From contig NZ_LR134338.1 of NCBI RefSeq assembly GCF_900637055.1, positions 5,229,001 to 5,293,000 on the forward strand: a DNA stretch of 64,000 nucleotides, written 5' to 3'. Origin of the DNA: Brevibacillus brevis (GTDB lineage Bacteria > Bacillota > Bacilli > Brevibacillales > Brevibacillaceae). Of the stretch, positions 8,142-15,900 are shown piece after piece (positions within the stretch are counted from its first letter, which is position 1; each line of letters begins with the position of its first letter). The position numbers were made by a program, and so were the translations under genes. Under the pieces are notes generated by a model that worked only from the letters and a program-made list of their open reading frames with translations, ran no database searches and was not told where the DNA came from.

Positions 8142-9476
8142 TTATTTCGTTTCTCTTACAATCGGGACACTGCGTGTGAGGCTAGCCCACAACAACCCTA
8201 CCAGTGCGCCTGCAAAGGCTGGCACCAGCCATCCAATTCCTACTTTGTACAGTGGCAATTGTTCCAAGATTGGTGTCAGCGAGTCGATAGACAATCCCAG
8301 CTGGGACGCTCCATCCAACAAACTGATGACAGCTGTTGCCGTGATCGCGCCTACGTATACGGCACGATGTCCATTGAACAATCGATCACAAAACGTCAGC
8401 AGCATCAGTACAATCGCCAGCGGATAAATCGCCATCAAGACAGGCACGGAGAAGGTAATCAGCTGCGTCAAGCCTACGTTTGCTACCGCAGCGCTGAACA
8501 CACACAGGATCACAGCCATTTTCTTGTAGGAGATGCCAGGAATACGACTCGAGAAAAACTGACTGCACGCTGTGACGAGCCCAACAGAAGTGGTGAGGCA
8601 AGCAAGCGTAACCGCTGCTCCCAGCAAGAGCGAGCCTAACGGACCGAACAGTTGATGCACGACCCCCGTCAAAATTTGTCCGCCGTTTTCCGACTTCGCA
8701 AACGATACACTGGTCGCTCCCAAATAGCTGAGGGCAAGGTATACGAGTCCGAGTCCAATTGCAGCGAGGAAAGCGGCTTTGATTGTGGACCACATCACTT
8801 TTTTGCGATCAGTGATGCCTCTATCCCGAACGGCCGTTGTTACTACGAGACCAAACACCATCGCAGCCAAAGCATCCAGCGTCAGATAGCCTTCGACAAA
8901 GCCTTTGAAAAACGCTGTATCCTGATAGGCGCCTGTCGGCTGTCCCACCTCACCCATAGGAGAAATGAGTGATTTGGCAAACATCAGACCAATGATGATC
9001 AAGAGAGCAGGTGTCAAAATTTTACCGATTCGATCCACCAGCTTGCTCGGGTTCAGACTCAACCAGAACGTGATGGCAAAATAGACGATGGTTGTAACAA
9101 AAAGGGGTACCCAACTGCCTTTCATGGATTCAGGCAAATATGGCAACACGCCCATCTCAAAGGTTACTGTACCTGTCCGCGGAATCGCCATGAATGGTCC
9201 GATTGACAGATAAACAACAAAGGTGAACACGACTGCAAATATCGGATGGACTCTTGACGCCATCGTTTGCAAATTACCTCCAGCCAAGCCTACCGCAATG
9301 ATTCCCAGTAAAGGCAGACCTACACCAGTAATCAAAAAGCCGATCATCGCGATCCAAACATTATCTCCTGCAGCTTGTCCTAGCGCTGGCGGAAAAATCA
9401 TGTTCCCTGCTCCAAAGAATAGGGCAAACAGCATCAAACCAATTGTTATTGTTTCTTTCGTGGAAAGTTCTTTCAT
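8142..9476 (-). CDS. brnQ: branched-chain amino acid:cation symporter BrnQ
   Basis: The 444-residue polytopic protein has the LIVCS-family hallmarks: the start KETITIGLMLFALFFGAGNMIFPPALG, GVGLPLLG, and about 12 membrane helices. It matches the family length. The family imports Leu, Ile and Val with Na+ or H+. The gene is single, with a sigma-A-like promoter and an AT-rich palindrome upstream (see 9519-9567), and ends at a strong terminator. The assignment to branched-chain amino acids is by family. Confidence 0.93.
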   Translation of the reverse strand: MKELSTKETITIGLMLFALFFGAGNMIFPPALGQAAGDNVWIAMIGFLITGVGLPLLGIIAVGLAGGNLQTMASRVHPIFAVVFTFVVYLSIGPFMAIPRTGTVTFEMGVLPYLPESMKGSWVPLFVTTIVYFAITFWLSLNPSKLVDRIGKILTPALLIIIGLMFAKSLISPMGEVGQPTGAYQDTAFFKGFVEGYLTLDALAAMVFGLVVTTAVRDRGITDRKKVMWSTIKAAFLAAIGLGLVYLALSYLGATSVSFAKSENGGQILTGVVHQLFGPLGSLLLGAAVTLACLTTSVGLVTACSQFFSSRIPGISYKKMAVILCVFSAAVANVGLTQLITFSVPVLMAIYPLAIVLMLLTFCDRLFNGHRAVYVGAITATAVISLLDGASQLGLSIDSLTPILEQLPLYKVGIGWLVPAFAGALVGLLWASLTRSVPIVRETK

Positions 9477-9518
9477 ATGAATCCTCTCAATATTATTTAA
9501 TAAAATAAAATTTTCATT

Positions 9519-9548
9519 AGTATAACTTAAAATTTACTCACTATTCAA
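9519..9548 (-). promoter_or_regulatory. sigma-A-type promoter of brnQ
   Basis: On the minus strand TTGAAT (from 9548) and TATACT (ending 9519) are separated by 18 nt, close to the TTGACA/TATAAT consensus. An inverted repeat AATTTT-TT-AAAATT lies directly upstream at 9554-9567 and may bind a regulator. Confidence 0.5.
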
Positions 9549-9595
9549 CCTTTAATTTTTTAAAATTATTGAACTTTTGTTAAAAATGAAAGTTT

Positions 9596-10525
9596 TTACA
9601 GTTCAAATACTTCTTTTCTCTTGATCGCCCCCACTGCTTCCCATACATACAAACAGTAGATACTGCGCCATGGAGCCCACTTTTCCCCTAGCTTGCGAAT
9701 ATCGTTTTCATTTGGTTTCGATTCCATACCATAAAGGAGAACAATTCCATTTCGCAATCCGATGTCAGCAGCCGGCAACAGATCTAGACGCCCCATCCCA
9801 AACATGAGCAGGCACTCTACTGTCCACCGTCCAATTCCTCGCAGCGAAGTGAGGCAAGTAATGATTTCCTCGTCCTTCATTGTCCATAGTCTTTCCAAAT
9901 CTACCGTTTCATTCACAATGGCACGGGCGAAATCGATCATATACTCTGCTTTTCGCTGACTAAATTGCAGAGAACGCAAATCCTCCACTGTCAATCTCGC
10001 TACCGCATCAGGTGTCGGAAAAGCGATGATGCCCTCGCCGTTTTGGTTTTCTACTGGTTCACCTGCCAGTGTAACCAGCCTCTCGGTCAAATTGGCTGCA
10101 AAGGTCAGATTAATCTGCTGCCCGATAATCGTCTTGACCATGCATTGAAACAAATCGGCATCCAGCATAAGACGAAGACCGCGAAACCGCTCGGTCAGGA
10201 TGGCGAGTTCCTTTTCCTCCCTCATCTGCTCGTAAATAACGGATAGATCCAAATCGGCACTAAAAGTACGGCGGATCATTTTTTCTAGCAGCTGCTGGTC
10301 TGTCGTAGACAAATTCGCCTGTGTCTCGTAGCGCAATGCGGGTTCTTCCAAGCTGCCCACAAATTGCATATGGACCAGAACAGGCCGTAAGCCGATACGA
10401 AAGACGCGCTCTAGGCTATTTTTTTCTTTATTTACACGTATCTGCGTATCTGGATGTGTCTCAAGACGCCGAAGCAACCGGTCAAAAGAATACGGGGGAG
10501 TAAGCGAAATAATCGAACGATTCAC
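9596..10525 (-). CDS. DNA-3-methyladenine glycosylase, AlkA-like
   Basis: The 309-residue HhH-GPD superfamily glycosylase contains the helix-hairpin-helix segment LTSLRGIGRWTVECLLMFGMGRLDLLPAAD, whose final Asp is the catalytic residue. It also has the FQCMVKTIIGQQINLTFA core of the AlkA group and an N-terminal AlkA_N-like part. GTG 10525 was chosen because AAAGGTGAG lies upstream; the open frame to 10597 has no ribosome-binding site. The enzyme excises alkylated bases such as 3-methyladenine in base excision repair. It lies immediately downstream of the proline dehydrogenase terminator. Confidence 0.87.
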   Translation of the reverse strand: MNRSIISLTPPYSFDRLLRRLETHPDTQIRVNKEKNSLERVFRIGLRPVLVHMQFVGSLEEPALRYETQANLSTTDQQLLEKMIRRTFSADLDLSVIYEQMREEKELAILTERFRGLRLMLDADLFQCMVKTIIGQQINLTFAANLTERLVTLAGEPVENQNGEGIIAFPTPDAVARLTVEDLRSLQFSQRKAEYMIDFARAIVNETVDLERLWTMKDEEIITCLTSLRGIGRWTVECLLMFGMGRLDLLPAADIGLRNGIVLLYGMESKPNENDIRKLGEKWAPWRSIYCLYVWEAVGAIKRKEVFEL

Positions 10526-10551
10526 AAGACTCTCACCTTTCCAGATAAAAT

Positions 10552-10579
10552 AAAAACCTCCGGAGAATCCTCCGAAGGT
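10552..10579 (-). terminator. intrinsic terminator after proline dehydrogenase
   Basis: On the minus strand ACCTTCGGAG-GATT-CTCCGGAGGT is followed by TTTTATTTTA, 22 nt after the stop codon. Read-through would be needed for co-transcription of the glycosylase gene. Confidence 0.85.
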
Positions 10580-10600
10580 GTCAAGTATACTTCGCAAAAC

Positions 10601-11521
10601 TTATTTCGTAAACATCCCTTTGAGAACAAATTTTACGTTTGCCGGACTTTCTGCCAGACGGCGCATGAAATAGCCGTACCAGTCGTTTCCATATGGTACA
10701 TAAACACGCATTTTATAGCCTTCGCGAGCCAAGTCAATTTGGGACTGCGTGCGAATACCATACAACATTTGGAATTCAAACTGTGTACGCGGGATGTTGT
10801 GTTCCTTTTCCAGCTTTTTCACAAAATCAATGATGTTGTCGTCATGGGTTGCCACAGCAGCGTACCCGCCGTTCAACAGATGCTGCTTGATGATTTTTTT
10901 GTAGTTCTCATCCACATCTGGCTTGTTCGGGTAAGCGACTTCAGGAGACTCTTTATAAGCTCCTTTTACGAGACGGAAGTTCACTTTTTTGTCCTTCAGG
11001 CTGTCGATGTCGTCCGCTGCTTTGTAGAGATACGCCTGAATAACGGTTCCTACGTTGTCGTACTCTTGCAGTAATTCGTTCAAAATCTCCATGGTCACGA
11101 GATTGTGTGCGTAGTCCTCCATGTCGATACGAACGAAAATGTTTCCATTTTTCTTAGCCGAATCCAAAATGCGTCTCATGTTGTTCATGCAAAGCTCACG
11201 GCTGATGTCCAGACCGAGCGAAGTCATTTTCAACGAAAGATTGCAATCGACACCGGATTGGTGAATCGCTTCCAGCGTTTTGATGCAATAGTCAGCAGAC
11301 TCGTTTGCTTCCTCTACACTGAACACGAATTCGCCCAGATGATCCAGCGTGCACACGAGGCCTTGCTGGTTCAGCTTGCGTACGGCGCTGATTGCCTCTG
11401 CAATGGTTTGACCGGATACAAAGCGGCTCGCTCCAAAGCGCAGACCCCACTTTTTCGCGGCAGAATTCAAGGTTTTGTTTTTGGATAAAAATAGAAAGAA
11501 ATCCTTCATAGCTTGTTCCAT
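10601..11521 (-). CDS. putB: proline dehydrogenase (monofunctional, FAD-dependent)
   Basis: The 306-residue TIM-barrel enzyme is the typical length of Bacillus proline dehydrogenase. FAD- and substrate-contact motifs visible are LGEFV near the start, SLKMTSLGLD, RIDMEDY, NFRLVKGAYKE, ATHDDNI and the C-terminal GNDWYGYFMRRLAE with the paired arginines that hold proline. It oxidises proline to pyrroline-5-carboxylate. The pyrroline-5-carboxylate dehydrogenase gene is not in this window. ATG 11521 follows GGAGGAG. A good sigma-54 promoter at 11564-11579 and a divergent sigma-54 activator at 11723 imply induction, probably by proline. Confidence 0.93.
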   Translation of the reverse strand: MEQAMKDFFLFLSKNKTLNSAAKKWGLRFGASRFVSGQTIAEAISAVRKLNQQGLVCTLDHLGEFVFSVEEANESADYCIKTLEAIHQSGVDCNLSLKMTSLGLDISRELCMNNMRRILDSAKKNGNIFVRIDMEDYAHNLVTMEILNELLQEYDNVGTVIQAYLYKAADDIDSLKDKKVNFRLVKGAYKESPEVAYPNKPDVDENYKKIIKQHLLNGGYAAVATHDDNIIDFVKKLEKEHNIPRTQFEFQMLYGIRTQSQIDLAREGYKMRVYVPYGNDWYGYFMRRLAESPANVKFVLKGMFTK

Positions 11522-11563
11522 CGTTGACTGTCTCCTCCTCAACGTACTCTGTCCACTTCTACT

Positions 11564-11579
11564 AGCATGAATCGTGCCA
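11564..11579 (-). promoter_or_regulatory. sigma-54 (-24/-12) promoter of proline dehydrogenase gene
   Basis: The minus strand reads TGGCACGATTCATGCT, matching the TGGCACG-N4-TTGCW consensus with one mismatch, and has the essential GG and GC with correct spacing. The expected transcription start is near 11553, about 30 nt before the ATG at 11521. Confidence 0.8.
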
Positions 11580-11651
11580 ACTTGTTCTCGTAAGCGCTAT
11601 CGTGATGTCTAAACGACATTTTCAACACATATGTACATAGCGTGTCTATTC

Positions 11652-11677
11652 TTGTACACTTTTGATTAGATGTACAA
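11652..11677. promoter_or_regulatory. inverted repeat, candidate enhancer site for the sigma-54 activator
   Basis: TTGTACA (11652-11658) and TGTACAA (11671-11677) form a perfect inverted repeat with a 12-nt spacer. A further palindrome ATGTACAT occurs at 11631-11638. They lie 70-110 bp upstream of the sigma-54 promoter, a typical place for an upstream activator site, and close to the regulator's own start. Confidence 0.5.
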
Positions 11678-11722
11678 CAGGGCCGAGACCTTTTCCTGTT
11701 AGTTTGGATAAGAGGTGACGAT

Positions 11723-13453
11723 TTGAAACCGTTATTTTCGCTGGATAGTACACTCGCTTCCTTTGCGATTCCGATACCACCTGATATTGTCAAAATACGC
11801 ACAGGTGAAACCGTAGGTGAATGGGTTGATAAGGAACGAAAGGGCAGAGTCTTCATCGTTTCTCCTACAACCACGCTCGAACAATCCATCAGCCATATTC
11901 TCGCTGGACCAAGCGTTTCCGATCTGCCGACACTTGTCATTGCGGATGAATCCGGGACTGCGACGGGAATGGTCGAGCCATACCAGCTCATGACTGCCTT
12001 TGTCGTGTTGACCCAAAACCAGTCCGCACTGCTCAGTACTTTGATGGATACGATGAGTGAGGCTGTCACCATCGTGGACTCACGCAATGTCGTCCAACAC
12101 TGGAATCGGGCAGCAGAAACGATTTATGAAATCGATCGCGCCCAAGTCGTCGGAACTTCCCTCGATGAGCACTTCGCTAGTGAATCGATCCGCCTGCTCG
12201 ATGCGCTGCGCCAAGGAACATCTGTTCAACGTGTCTATCACATTCCTCGTCCAGACAGTCATGTACTCATTAATGCAGCACCGATTCGCCGCGAGGGTGA
12301 GATTATCGGCGCGATTTCCATAGAACAGGATATTACGGAGCTGGTTCGTCTCAATGAAGAATTAGCACATACGACGGCCCATCTCCACAATTTGCAGCAA
12401 GAGATGAGTCGGTTTCAGGCAGCGGACGATCCGTTTTACGCGATCAAGGGGCATTCCGCCTCCATACAATCCGCTATTGGTTCCGCAAAAAAAGTCGCGC
12501 AGACGGATGCGACTGTGCTGATTTATGGTGAAAGCGGCGTCGGGAAAGAGCTGTTTGCCCAAGCGATTCATCAGGCAAGTCGCCGACATGAGAAGCCTTT
12601 TATTGCGATCAACTGTGGTGCCATTCCTGCTGCTCTGTTCGAAAGTGAGCTGTTTGGCTATCAAGGCGGTGCTTTTACCGGGGCCGAAAAAAAAGGCAAG
12701 CCTGGCAAGCTGGAGCTGGCGCATGGTGGGACACTTTTTCTCGATGAAATTGGGGAGCTACCGCTAGAATTACAGGTCAAGCTGCTTCGCGCCTTGCAGG
12801 AACGGCAGTTTTACCGTGTAGGAGGAACAGAGCCGATTACCGTTAACACACGGATCGTAGCGGCGACAAACAGACAGCTGGAGCAAATGGTTGCAGACGG
12901 TCGTTTTCGCGAGGACTTGTATTATCGGCTGAACGTCTTTTCTCTGGAAATCCCGCCACTGCGCGAACGACGTGAGGATTTGCCAGAGCTCGTGCAAATT
13001 TTCATTCATGAGTATTCGGTTGCCCATGACCACTCTGTACCACGCATCTCTCCAGAGGTCATGCAAGCGTTGTTCGAGTACAGTTGGCCAGGGAACATCC
13101 GACAGCTTCGCAACGTCATTGAACGTCTGTCGATCCTGCAAGAAAACGGCGTTATTTTGCCTGAGCATCTGCCGTCTGTCATTCGCAGTCACACAGAACC
13201 CACACACGTCTCTGTGCTCACGCAGATCGGGGGAACGTATGCGCAGCCAACTCCGACACCGCCGTCAATCATACGTCCGTCGATTGCGTACACTTCTCCA
13301 CCTGCGAACGAAAAAGAGCGCATTCTGGCAGCGTTGGAGCGCACATACGGCAACAAAAAAGCAGCAGCCGAGCTACTCGGCGTATCCCGCGGCACCCTTT
13401 ACAATAAGATGAAGAAGTTCAATATAAACGAGGAGTCTTTCAAATGGGATTGA
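11723..13453 (+). CDS. sigma-54-dependent activator with CBS-like and PAS domains
   Basis: The 576-residue protein consists of an N-terminal region resembling half of a CBS pair (about 20-95), a PAS sensor (about 100-210), an AAA+ domain and a Fis-type HTH at the C-terminus. The AAA+ domain has Walker A GESGVGKE at 269-276, the sigma-54-contacting GAFTGA loop at 316-321 and Walker B FLDE at 339-342. The HTH is KKAAAELLGVSRGTLYNKMKKF. Translation starts at TTG 11723 behind GAGGTG. Its divergence from the sigma-54-promoted proline dehydrogenase gene suggests it is the activator of proline catabolism. The ligand is unproven. Confidence 0.9.
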   Translation: MKPLFSLDSTLASFAIPIPPDIVKIRTGETVGEWVDKERKGRVFIVSPTTTLEQSISHILAGPSVSDLPTLVIADESGTATGMVEPYQLMTAFVVLTQNQSALLSTLMDTMSEAVTIVDSRNVVQHWNRAAETIYEIDRAQVVGTSLDEHFASESIRLLDALRQGTSVQRVYHIPRPDSHVLINAAPIRREGEIIGAISIEQDITELVRLNEELAHTTAHLHNLQQEMSRFQAADDPFYAIKGHSASIQSAIGSAKKVAQTDATVLIYGESGVGKELFAQAIHQASRRHEKPFIAINCGAIPAALFESELFGYQGGAFTGAEKKGKPGKLELAHGGTLFLDEIGELPLELQVKLLRALQERQFYRVGGTEPITVNTRIVAATNRQLEQMVADGRFREDLYYRLNVFSLEIPPLRERREDLPELVQIFIHEYSVAHDHSVPRISPEVMQALFEYSWPGNIRQLRNVIERLSILQENGVILPEHLPSVIRSHTEPTHVSVLTQIGGTYAQPTPTPPSIIRPSIAYTSPPANEKERILAALERTYGNKKAAAELLGVSRGTLYNKMKKFNINEESFKWD

Positions 13454-14586
13454 TAACATGGTCGGATGATGCGTATCAAATCCATTATGCTGGGGAAACG
13501 ATAGTCCTTTTGCCAAAGGAATACGCCTTGTTTCACTTTCTGTACACATGGAAAAACCGGGCCTTTTCACGGAGTGATCTGCTGGATCGTGTCTGGCCAA
13601 TGGAAGAACCGACAGACCGTACGATCGACGATCACATTTACCGCTTGCGGAAAAAATTGCAAAAGTGGTCGCATCTGCTCACGATTGATACGGTCCGAGG
13701 AGTCGGTTATCGGCTTACGCTAAAAGAGCAGCAATCGCCTAGTCCAACGGTATTGAACAGCGATTTCTCCGAGAACATCCAGAAGATGCTAACCACTTAC
13801 CACGGCATGGGTATGGGGGCCGCTTTGCAGACGCTTTATGCGAATCAGCAAGTGCTTGGCTTCCAGATGGATTCTTTTTACGCTACCTATTTGCGGTTTG
13901 TTGTCGGTGACTTCAGCTGGTTTATCGAGGATCAAGCTACACCTAAGTCAGACAAACTGTTTTATTGGTTCCATTTGTACCATATGACACAATTGGACTC
14001 ACAAAAAACAATAGACGTGCTTGAATGGGCCATGAGAAATCTGGAAAGCATGCCTGCTACTTTTCAGGATGAGATGAAAATCAATGCAGTTGGCGTATAC
14101 ACCCATGCGAAGCAATGGGAGCGAGCAAAAAAACAGTTGTTACCCGCAAGAGAGGTTGTCGAAAAAGTAAATTCAAACGGCTATCATCTCTTTCTTCAAG
14201 CGGAAGAAGCCTTCCTGTATCTCCTAATGGGTCAGGTGGATGAGGCGGAGGAAGTAATTCATCGCTCAAATGACATCTTGCGGACACTCCCCATGCAGCG
14301 TGAGCTCGGCAGCTTCACCATTGCTCGCGGGCTTTGTTTGTACCATCGACAGGAGATTGCCAAAGCGCGCCGCGTGGTCGACGAAGGCATCGAAGTCGTC
14401 CGTGCCACCAAGTTCGTCCCTCACCTGATTTATGCTGTACAAAGTATTTTGTTGTTCTTGAAGCACTTCGGCTTCGATGCAGAATGGGAGCGCAAATACC
14501 AGAAAATGTGGACGGAATTATCCGAAGAGTACCAGTTCGACTATTTGCAGAAAAAGATTCGTGCTATCATCTCTACCCCTATCTGA
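13444..14586 (+). CDS. winged-helix regulator with C-terminal helical-repeat region
   Basis: The 380-residue protein opens with an OmpR/PhoB-type winged helix (LPKEYALFHFLYTWKNRAFSRSDLLDRVW through TVRGVGYRL, about 20-95) but has no receiver domain. The remaining 280 residues are helical, with TPR-like pairs (QWERAKKQLLPAREVV, GQVDEAEEVIHRS, ARRVVDEGIEVV). This resembles SARP/AfsR-like or AraC-independent one-component regulators that sense ligands or partners through a helical repeat. The start overlaps the previous gene by 10 nt, so it is co-translated with the sigma-54 activator. Target unknown. Confidence 0.8.
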   Translation: MGLITWSDDAYQIHYAGETIVLLPKEYALFHFLYTWKNRAFSRSDLLDRVWPMEEPTDRTIDDHIYRLRKKLQKWSHLLTIDTVRGVGYRLTLKEQQSPSPTVLNSDFSENIQKMLTTYHGMGMGAALQTLYANQQVLGFQMDSFYATYLRFVVGDFSWFIEDQATPKSDKLFYWFHLYHMTQLDSQKTIDVLEWAMRNLESMPATFQDEMKINAVGVYTHAKQWERAKKQLLPAREVVEKVNSNGYHLFLQAEEAFLYLLMGQVDEAEEVIHRSNDILRTLPMQRELGSFTIARGLCLYHRQEIAKARRVVDEGIEVVRATKFVPHLIYAVQSILLFLKHFGFDAEWERKYQKMWTELSEEYQFDYLQKKIRAIISTPI

Positions 14587-14598
14587 TATTCCTCTGAC

Positions 14599-14646
14599 AA
14601 ATCCCTTTTATCATCGAGATAACAGATCGATGGAGGGATTTTTTTG
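14599..14646 (+). terminator. terminator-like hairpin containing the RBS and start of the next gene
   Basis: AAATCCCT (14599-14606) pairs with AGGGATTT (14634-14641), and CATCGA (14612-14617) pairs with TCGATG (14627-14632). A T run follows. The 3' arm includes the GGAGGG ribosome-binding site, and the T run contains the TTG start codon of the MFS gene at 14644. It may therefore both end upstream transcripts and mask translation of the transporter. Confidence 0.6.
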
Positions 14647-15900
14647 TTAAAAGAAAATAGAACGTTTCGCACGCTGTTCATCTCTTACGGACTGTCTACG
14701 CTTGGCGATTGGTTTGATTTTATCGCGGTATCCATCCTGTTGGGGTTTGTATGGAAGGTTGATCCGATGACGATGGCCCTCCTGCCCGTTGCCTATGCAG
14801 CTCCAAGCATTTTGCTCGGGCAGTTTGCCGGGGTGCTTGCAGACCGCGTGAACAAGGTTCGGATGATCATGACCATGAATATCATTCAGGCTGCTCTCAC
14901 TCTGCTCCTGCTTGCCATGCCTACTCCGTTCTGGTTCCTGGTGGTTATTGCTCTGCGTTCAGGTGCCTCTGTCTTCAATGATCCAGCGCAGCAGACCTTG
15001 ACACGTCAAATCGTACCTGAGAATCAATTGTTGCAAGCCTCTGCCTTGAATGGAGCCGTATACCAGATGGGGAAATTGATCGGTCCACTTGCGGGAGGGT
15101 TGGTAGCGGCCGTTTTTGCACCCGCCATTTGTCTGATGATTAATGCTTCGACCTTCCTTCTCTCTACTGGATTTCTGTTCACGATTCGTAAAGTGGAGAA
15201 TACATTGTCTCGTCCATTTGCAAAAGAGCAGCCCCTCCCTTACCGTCAAGCCTGGCAAGAGGGCTGGCGGATCTTTTTGCAAAACCGTGTCCTGTTGTTC
15301 AGCACGATTTTCGCAACCGTTACCTCGTTAGCGATTCAATTGGCGGATACACAGTTTCCCGTGATCTTCCGCGAGAAGCTGCCCGACAATCCGGAAATGC
15401 TCGGGTTTACGGTCAGTGTCATTGGATTAGGTGCACTTGTCACCGTCACCTGGCTACATCGCTTAAAAGAGATTCGCTCCTATGGGTGGGTGCTGGGCGG
15501 TGGCGTCTTGCTCATCGGAATTAGTTTTTCGTGGATTGGACTATTCCAGCCGGGTGATGGCATGTATTGGCTGCTGATTCCCGCGATATTGGCTGGGCTA
15601 GGAACAGGTCTTACTACGGTCGGCGCGAATTATCTGGTACAAAAAGAAAGCCCCCCGCAAGCACTGGGCCGCGTGAGGGGAATTATCGATTCATTGACGA
15701 GCGCCACTTTCATTATTGCTCCGTTGCTCGGTGGCGTCATTATGACCATCTGGGGTCCAAACACCGCTTTTTTATGGGTCGGAATGTTAATCGCTGCGAT
15801 TGGCGGAGGCGCTGTCCTCTTGCACCGCTGGATTTGGGGGAATCGAATAAAAGACGTGGCTGTTGCTACCGCTACGGCTGGATCGGAACGAGTCGGATAA
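14644..15900 (+). CDS. MFS transporter
   Basis: The 418-residue protein has about 12 membrane helices in MFS arrangement. It opens NRTFRTLFISYGLSTLGDWFDFIAV and has the ADRVNKVRMI loop between helices 2 and 3, as in the macrolide-efflux MefA/enterobactin-exporter EntS subgroup. Its likely role is export of a hydrophobic compound or drug. The TTG start follows GGAGGG at 6 nt. The ribosome-binding site lies inside a hairpin with a terminator-like T run. Its 3' end overlaps the convergent PQQ-type dehydrogenase gene by 29 nt. Confidence 0.87.
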   Translation: MLKENRTFRTLFISYGLSTLGDWFDFIAVSILLGFVWKVDPMTMALLPVAYAAPSILLGQFAGVLADRVNKVRMIMTMNIIQAALTLLLLAMPTPFWFLVVIALRSGASVFNDPAQQTLTRQIVPENQLLQASALNGAVYQMGKLIGPLAGGLVAAVFAPAICLMINASTFLLSTGFLFTIRKVENTLSRPFAKEQPLPYRQAWQEGWRIFLQNRVLLFSTIFATVTSLAIQLADTQFPVIFREKLPDNPEMLGFTVSVIGLGALVTVTWLHRLKEIRSYGWVLGGGVLLIGISFSWIGLFQPGDGMYWLLIPAILAGLGTGLTTVGANYLVQKESPPQALGRVRGIIDSLTSATFIIAPLLGGVIMTIWGPNTAFLWVGMLIAAIGGGAVLLHRWIWGNRIKDVAVATATAGSERVG

